A stretch of 21,156 nucleotides of DNA. Source: DASUXA01 sp036378155. Lineage in GTDB: Bacteria > Actinomycetota > Actinomycetes > Mycobacteriales > Micromonosporaceae. Both the position numbers and the translations under genes were made by a program. Below are positions 17,102 to 21,156 of this stretch, one piece after another. Every line of letters starts with the position of its first letter. Position 1 is the first letter of the stretch. The notes beneath the pieces are model-generated. The model was not told where the DNA came from. It was given only the letters and a program-made list of their open reading frames with translations, and searched no databases. Location of the stretch: contig DASUXA010000042.1 of the NCBI GenBank assembly GCA_036378155.1, forward strand, positions 1 to 21,156. Direction: 5' to 3'.

Positions 17102-18835
17102 CTACGCGCCGGCGCGCAACTCCTCCAGCGTCTGGTGGGTCAGTTCGTGTACCGGCTGCTCCGGGCGCAGGAGTACGACCGTGCACGGGGCGTTCTGGGT
17201 GAGCGCTGCGGTCACGCTCCCGTCGGCGAACTGGGCTGCCGGTCCACGCGGGGAGGTACCGACGGCGACCGTGCGCGCCTGCACGTCACGGGCGTGCTGC
17301 GCGAGTACGCGTCCCGCCGCCGCGTGGTCGCCCACGCTGTGCAGGAGCATTCCGGTCGCGGCGACGCCCTGGGCAGCCAACCGGTCGAGGTGGGCGGCGA
17401 CTGCCGCCCGCGCGGTCTCCACGTCCTCCGCGTCGACCGCGAGTTCCTCGATGACGGTCGTCTCCCGTACGTGCACGACCTCCAATGGGCTGCCGAGGTC
17501 GCGGGCGAGGTTGGCGGCGGCGTCGACGATCTGCCCCGCGTCGGGGGTGGAGCCGACCGCCACGATCACCGGGCGGTCGGTGGGCGTCGGCGCGTCTCCC
17601 ACCGGCTCCAGGCCCGGCTGTACCGGCTCACCCTCGGACTGACCGGCCTCGGCAGCGCCGATCAGCCGGTGCCCGGTGGCGAGCACACCGATCGCCAGCA
17701 GGAAACTGATCGCACCCACGTAGAACGGCACGCTCAGCGACGTCGCCTCGGCGATCTTTCCGGCGACGTACGGGGCGAGACCGCCGCCGATGAACCGGAC
17801 GAACCCGTACGCCGACGAGGCGACCGGTCGCTCCACCGGCGACACCAGCATGACCGCCTGGGTGGTGAGCGTGTTGTTGATGCCGATGAACGCGCCGCTG
17901 ACGATGACCGCGACGATGATGGTCGACGGACTGTTCACGCCCGCCGCGATCGCGGCGAGGACCACCGCCAGCGCGGCGAGGTTGACGTACAGCACGGGAG
18001 CGGTGCCGAACCGCGCCTGCAGTCGCGGCGCGACGAACACACTGAAGACGGCGACCAGCAGACCCCACCCGGTGAAGACCAGACCCAGGTGGTGGGCGTC
18101 CAGCTTCATCGGGTACGGCGAGTACCCGAGCATCGTGAAGAAGCCCCAGTTGTACAGCAGCGCCGTGAGCCCCATGATCAGCAGCCCGCGGTGCCGCAGC
18201 GCCTGCAGCGGCGCCGCCAGCGACGTCTTGCGCTCCGGCTTGGGCAGCGCCGGTACGAACGCGATCGTGGCGACCAGCGCGATGCCCATCAGGACGGCGA
18301 CCCCGAAGAACGGGCCGCGCCAGCTGATCGAGCCGAGTTCGCCGCCGAGCAGCGGACCGACCGCGATGCCGAGACCGAGCGCGGTCTCGTACAGGATGAT
18401 CGCGCCGGCGAATCCGCCGCTCGCGGACGCGACGATGACCGCGAGGCTGGTCGCGATGAACAGCGCGTTGCCGAGCCCCCAACCGGCACGGAACCCGACG
18501 ATGCCGCCGATCGTGTCCGAGGTGCCGGCGAGCGCGGAGAACGCGACGATCAACGCGAGTCCCACGATCAGGGTGCGCTTCGCGCCGATCCGGCTCGACA
18601 CGGCACCGACCAGGAGCATCGCCACGGCGGTGAGGACCAGGTAGCTGGTGAACAGCAGGGACACCTGGCTCGGCGTGGCGTGCAGGTCGTGCGCGAGCGC
18701 GGGCAGGATCGGGTCGACGAGGCCGATGCCCATGAACGAGATCACGCAGGCGAAGGCGACCGCCCAGACGGCGCGGGGTTGTCGGAACGGACTCGCCGGT
18801 TTGGCGTGCGGCGCGGTGGCGTGCGACGCGGTCAT
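17102..18835 (-). CDS. MFS transporter with C-terminal universal stress protein domain
   Basis: A 577-residue fusion. Residues about 22-395 form a twelve-helix major facilitator transporter of the drug:H+ antiporter kind, with a motif A-like GAVSSRIGAKRTLIVG (77-92) and the helix 5 region LYETALGLGIAVGPLLGG. After a 25-residue linker comes a UspA-like domain (about 422-557) beginning PVIVAVGSTPDAGQIVDAAA. It has a partial nucleotide-binding pattern at GTSPRGPAAQFADGS (526-540) and ends NAPCTVVLLRP. The USP half would be cytoplasmic and could sense nucleotide or stress state. The ATG overlaps the stop codon of the upstream MarR gene (ATGA), so the pair is translationally coupled. The substrate is unknown. 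Confidence 0.92.
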   Translation of the reverse strand: MTASHATAPHAKPASPFRQPRAVWAVAFACVISFMGIGLVDPILPALAHDLHATPSQVSLLFTSYLVLTAVAMLLVGAVSSRIGAKRTLIVGLALIVAFSALAGTSDTIGGIVGFRAGWGLGNALFIATSLAVIVASASGGFAGAIILYETALGLGIAVGPLLGGELGSISWRGPFFGVAVLMGIALVATIAFVPALPKPERKTSLAAPLQALRHRGLLIMGLTALLYNWGFFTMLGYSPYPMKLDAHHLGLVFTGWGLLVAVFSVFVAPRLQARFGTAPVLYVNLAALAVVLAAIAAGVNSPSTIIVAVIVSGAFIGINNTLTTQAVMLVSPVERPVASSAYGFVRFIGGGLAPYVAGKIAEATSLSVPFYVGAISFLLAIGVLATGHRLIGAAEAGQSEGEPVQPGLEPVGDAPTPTDRPVIVAVGSTPDAGQIVDAAANLARDLGSPLEVVHVRETTVIEELAVDAEDVETARAAVAAHLDRLAAQGVAATGMLLHSVGDHAAAGRVLAQHARDVQARTVAVGTSPRGPAAQFADGSVTAALTQNAPCTVVLLRPEQPVHELTHQTLEELRAGA

Positions 18836-19395
18836 TCAGTGTCTCCAGGGGTGGGTGCGGTTCGGCGTCCGGTCGGCAGCGCGGTGGGCGCCAACTCGAC
18901 CAGGCGGGTCAGTGCGGGCAGGGCGTTGCGGAGGGCGACGCGGTCGTCGTCGTCGAGCCGATCGAGCAGCCGGCCGAGCGACGCGGCACGTTCACCGCGG
19001 CGGCGGGTGAGCAGGTCGCGACCCGCGTCGGTGGCTTCCACCAGGACGACGCGGCGGTCGTCGCACCCGGGGGTACGCCGGACCAGGCCGTCGCGTTCCA
19101 ACCGGGTCACCAGTTGGGTCATCCCGGGTTGGGACACCCCTTGGTGGTGCGCCAACTCGGTGAGCTTCTGCGGTCCTTCCCGCACCAGGCTCGCGAGTGT
19201 CGAGGCGGCCGGCATGGTCAGATCGCCGACCGTCGCCATCTGGCGCATGAACCGCAGCAGCTGTTCGAGCACCCCGGCGAGGTTCGCCGCGACGTGCTCA
19301 CCGTCGTGGTGCTCACCGTCGTGGTGCTCACCGTCGGGGTGCGCACCGTCACGGTGCTCGTCCACGCGGCGGTCCCTCGTCCGGCGCCCTTCCAT
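18832..19395 (-). CDS. MarR-family transcriptional regulator with His-rich N-terminal repeats
   Basis: A 187-residue winged-helix repressor, probably controlling itself and the coupled MFS-USP gene. Residues 1-34 are highly charged and include HDGEHHDGEH; the MarR fold starts near residue 35. The recognition region is TELAHHQGVSQPGMTQLVTR (79-98), and the wing is RRTPGCDDRRVVLVEATDAG (106-125) with a single Cys111. I prefer the ATG at 19395 although no ribosome binding site is present, because a CATAAT -10-like element lies exactly 6 bases before it, suggesting a leaderless mRNA. The frame is open to 19485, so the true start needs confirmation. Ligand unknown. Confidence 0.88.
   Translation of the reverse strand: MEGRRTRDRRVDEHRDGAHPDGEHHDGEHHDGEHVAANLAGVLEQLLRFMRQMATVGDLTMPAASTLASLVREGPQKLTELAHHQGVSQPGMTQLVTRLERDGLVRRTPGCDDRRVVLVEATDAGRDLLTRRRGERAASLGRLLDRLDDDDRVALRNALPALTRLVELAPTALPTGRRTAPTPGDTE
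19296..19355 (-). repeat. Four 15-bp tandem repeats inside the MarR gene
   Basis: Four in-frame copies of GCTCACCGTCGTGGT or close variants (19296, 19311, 19326, 19341; plus-strand reading). Copies 1 and 2 are identical, copy 3 differs at one base and copy 4 at three. On the coding strand they encode a five-residue DGEHH-like unit, giving a His/Asp/Glu-rich stretch ahead of the DNA-binding domain. Confidence 0.9.
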
Positions 19396-19399
19396 AAGC

Positions 19400-19454
19400 A
19401 CATTATGTACCGCTGATCCGCCGGTCATCCGGTGTCCGTGCTCACACCGACACC
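19400..19454 (-). promoter_or_regulatory. Putative leaderless MarR promoter and operator region
   Basis: CATAAT on the minus strand (19402-19407) lies 6 bases before the ATG at 19395, placing the predicted transcription start on the A of the start codon. The -10 is embedded in ACAT-T-ATGT (19400-19408), a possible regulator half-site pair. Upstream, GGTGTC (19431-19436) and GACACC (19449-19454) form another inverted repeat. No good -35 is seen. Confidence 0.4.
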
Positions 19455-19492
19455 ACTTCGCCCCGGGCACCGACCCCTTCATCAAGGTGATA

Positions 19493-19514
19493 CCGAGGTC
19501 AGCATGGACCTCGG
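19493..19514 (-). terminator. Possible terminator after the 19642-20295 gene
   Basis: CCGAGGTC (19493-19500) and GACCTCGG (19507-19514) form an 8-bp stem with a 6-base loop, about 130 bases beyond the stop codon of the upstream gene. No U-run is visible; assignment is weak. Confidence 0.35.
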
Positions 19515-19641
19515 CGGGACCGACAACGACTACTCCAGGAACGTGAAGGTCCAGAGCACGGTGATCGTGCGTCTGGACAAGTACAAGCCGAAGCCCAGCG
19601 ACAACCGCCCCGCCGTTTGCCCGGCGCGAACACGCGGTACC

Positions 19642-20295
19642 TCAGAAAACGATCGTCCTGCCGACGGCACCCGCCAGCGTCAGCATCCCGAGCAGGACGA
19701 ACGCCACGATCGCCACGACCGCGCTCGCCGTCCACCACCGCCGCGACCAACCCGGACCCAAGCCGATCCACGCGAGCGCGCCGAACGCCAACCCCTCGAC
19801 CAGGAACCACGGCTCGTTGAAGAACAGGTCCTGCAGGTCGGCGACGCGACGGTCGACGGTCGCCCACATCGGCGGGTAGCGCACATCCACCACGCCGACC
19901 AGGCTGAGCACCCGCTCGATGGAATCCACCACCGCGTGCATGCAGCAGCCGACCGCGACGACCCAACACAGGGCGAGCAGCACCCGACGCGGCCACCGCC
20001 GCGACCACAACGGCACGGTGGCGAGCGGAAGGAACGCGGCGATCCCGATGACGATCGCGGCGACCAGGTTGATCAGCCGGAACTGCCCCTCCGAGCCCGG
20101 ACGGATCGTCCCCGGCAGGAACGCCGTGCCACCGGCGGCGTAGTAGCCGCGGTAGAGCGCGTAACCGAGAGCCCAGACCGCGGCAGCCACGCTCAGCCAC
20201 ACCCGCCGCCGACCGACGGGGTCGCCTACGACCAGGACCGGATCGTGCTGTGCCAGGGTCGGCATCATCGGTTCGTTCGCCACGCCGCTCACCAT
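19642..20295 (-). CDS. Membrane protein of unknown function, about 217 residues
   Basis: Not recognised with confidence. Five hydrophobic segments (about 32-52, 74-95, 104-127, 163-180, 188-210) are seen. The region between helices 1 and 2 (YALYRGYYAAGGTAFLPGTI) recalls small actinobacterial membrane proteins with a WALGGT-like element, such as DUF3995-type proteins; this is only a resemblance. The loop after helix 3 is long and polar. The ATG at 20295 lacks a clear ribosome binding site, and in-frame alternatives lie at codons 10-11. It is divergent from the TPR gene at 20458 with a 162-base shared upstream region. Confidence 0.75.
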   Translation of the reverse strand: MVSGVANEPMMPTLAQHDPVLVVGDPVGRRRVWLSVAAAVWALGYALYRGYYAAGGTAFLPGTIRPGSEGQFRLINLVAAIVIGIAAFLPLATVPLWSRRWPRRVLLALCWVVAVGCCMHAVVDSIERVLSLVGVVDVRYPPMWATVDRRVADLQDLFFNEPWFLVEGLAFGALAWIGLGPGWSRRWWTASAVVAIVAFVLLGMLTLAGAVGRTIVF

Positions 20296-20415
20296 GCCCG
20301 ACGGGCAGCGGCGCGCACATCGGTGATCACACCCGTTCCGTCACCGGTACGACACCGCCGACCCCTACGGGACAGCGGCCGACGGTCGAGCAGGCGCCTG
20401 CCGACGACGCCGCGA

Positions 20416-20421
20416 TAGAGT
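20416..20421 (+). promoter_or_regulatory. Possible -10 element of the TPR gene
   Basis: TAGAGT, a good TANNNT match, 36 bases before the GTG start of the TPR gene. No recognisable -35 at 16-19 bases upstream. Confidence 0.4.
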
Positions 20422-20457
20422 GACCGATCTTCAGACTCGTACTTTGGAGCGGCAGCC

Positions 20458-20970
20458 GTGACGACCGACGTGACACCCGAACTCGCCGAGGCGATCCAGC
20501 GCGGCTACGACCAGCGCGACCGGGCGAACATGGCGCCCACGATCGCCTACTTCGAGGCGCTGCTCGCCGAACATCCTGACCACCCCGTCCTCGTGTACGA
20601 GGTGGGTGGCGCCTACGACACCGCGGGTCAGGAGGAAACCGCTCGCGGCTACTACGAGCGGGCGCTCGCCCTCGGCCTCGACGGCGACGTCCTGCGCCGG
20701 TGCCTGTGCCAGTACGCCAGCACGCTGCGGTGGCTGGGCGAACTGGACGAGTCGCTGGCGGTGCTCGACCGCGCCCGCAGGGAGTTCCCCGACTCGGACG
20801 CCGTACGCGTCTTCCGCGCCCTGACCCTCAACGACGCCCAGCGATCAGACGAGGCGGTCGCCGAGCTGCTCACCGTCGTCACCGAGCACGCGGAAGTCAC
20901 CGACCTCGGGCGGTGGGCGGTCGGCCTGCGCGGCCTCGCCCAGTGGCTCGCCGACGGTCGCCCCGAATAG
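20458..20970 (+). CDS. Tetratricopeptide-repeat protein
   Basis: A 170-residue soluble helical-repeat protein and the only accepted gene on the plus strand. It contains about three or four TPR-like helix pairs: residues about 27-58 (APTIAYFEALLAEHPDHPVL), 60-76 (VGGAYDTAGQEETARGYYER) and 85-115 (CQYASTLRWLGELDESLAVL). Related helices run to about 165. The whole protein resembles single-domain TPR_5-type proteins in actinobacteria, which are scaffolds of unknown partner. The GTG at 20458 has GGAG 8 bases upstream and a TAGAGT box further 5'. It is divergent from the membrane gene at 19642 and convergent with tRNA-Tyr. Confidence 0.88.
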   Translation: MTTDVTPELAEAIQRGYDQRDRANMAPTIAYFEALLAEHPDHPVLVYEVGGAYDTAGQEETARGYYERALALGLDGDVLRRCLCQYASTLRWLGELDESLAVLDRARREFPDSDAVRVFRALTLNDAQRSDEAVAELLTVVTEHAEVTDLGRWAVGLRGLAQWLADGRPE

Positions 20971-21055
20971 GAAACATGTACCCGCACCGTTGCGTGCCCG
21001 ATCGAGCGGCAAACCGGGGTGCGAGCGGTCACGACGATTAGGACACAACGAAGAA

Positions 21056-21084
21056 CCCCTGACCGCGTTTCCGCTGGTCAGGGG
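21056..21084 (-). terminator. Intrinsic terminator of tRNA-Tyr
   Basis: A 9-bp stem (CCCCTGACC with GGTCAGGGG) and an 11-base loop. On the minus strand it is followed by a U-rich tail (UUCUUCGUUGUG), so it fits termination of the tRNA-Tyr transcript 13 bases past its 3' end. Confidence 0.7.
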
Positions 21085-21097
21085 CCGTTCGTGCTGG

Positions 21098-21156
21098 TGG
21101 TGGCGGGTGGAGGATTCGAACCTCCGTAGCTTTCGCGACGGTTTTACAGAGCGCCA
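21098..21156 (-). tRNA. tRNA-Tyr (anticodon GTA), 3' part only
   Basis: The 3' 59 bases of a class II tRNA running off the window edge. The T-arm is GGAGG-TTCGAAT-CCTCC. The acceptor 3' strand ACCCGCC is followed by A and an encoded CCA. A long variable arm (CGTCGCGAAAGCTACG) and the anticodon loop CTGTAAA identify tyrosine. The 5' half, including D-arm and acceptor 5' strand, is outside the window. The visible anticodon stem has one apparent C-C mismatch. Confidence 0.85.

Noticed and set aside
19296..19355. Possible CRISPR or regulatory iterons from the 15-bp repeats
   Set aside because: The copies are contiguous, in frame with the MarR gene and encode a repeated five-residue unit, so they are a coding repeat.
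15347..19546. 1399-codon open frame on the plus strand
   Set aside because: It runs antisense through five well-supported genes, is Arg/Asp/His-rich without domain features, and is typical of GC-rich antisense frames.

Overview
The window is GC-rich (GTG and TTG starts are common) and looks like a chromosomal segment from an actinobacterium, most likely Micromonosporaceae or a close relative. The protein signatures and gene order (tRNA-Thr, tRNA-Met, rpmG, hadA, hadB, tRNA-Trp, secE, nusG, rplK, rplA, rplJ, rplL, rpoB) fit that group. I cannot fix the genus from sequence alone. Every gene I accept is on the minus strand except one TPR protein at 20458-20970. The window cuts rpoB at its left edge and a tRNA-Tyr at its right edge.

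Right to left in transcription order, positions 9148 down to 1 hold the conserved information-processing block. It starts with tRNA-Thr(GGT) and tRNA-Met(CAT), then ribosomal protein L33, a HadA/HadB-type (3R)-hydroxyacyl dehydratase pair, tRNA-Trp(CCA), SecE and NusG. L11-L1 and L10-L7/L12 follow as two units separated by strong hairpins, then the first 868 codons of RpoB. An L10-leader-type 5' UTR with a terminator-like hairpin precedes rplJ. A 16-bp perfect hairpin lies between rplL and rpoB, and rpoB has its own recognisable promoter.

Positions 9251-20295 are an accessory region on the same strand, between the tRNA-Thr/Met pair and tRNA-Tyr. It encodes a membrane GAF-GGDEF-EAL cyclic-di-GMP enzyme with a 50-residue membrane micro-protein just upstream, a PAP2-type lipid phosphatase/phosphotransferase, and a DMT-type transporter paired with another polytopic membrane protein. 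It also encodes a conserved hypothetical protein, a small four-helix membrane protein, a SAM methyltransferase, and a MarR regulator whose stop codon overlaps the start of an MFS transporter fused to a universal stress protein domain. A further five-helix membrane protein and the forward-strand TPR protein complete it.

The most unusual features are the MarR/MFS-USP pair, whose regulator has a His/Asp-rich N-terminal repeat and an apparently leaderless promoter; the ECL variant of the EAL motif and its micro-protein neighbour; degenerate repeats between rplL and rpoB; a 42-bp tandem duplication upstream of hadA; and rifampicin-region substitutions in RpoB. I found no mobile element, CRISPR array or rRNA gene.
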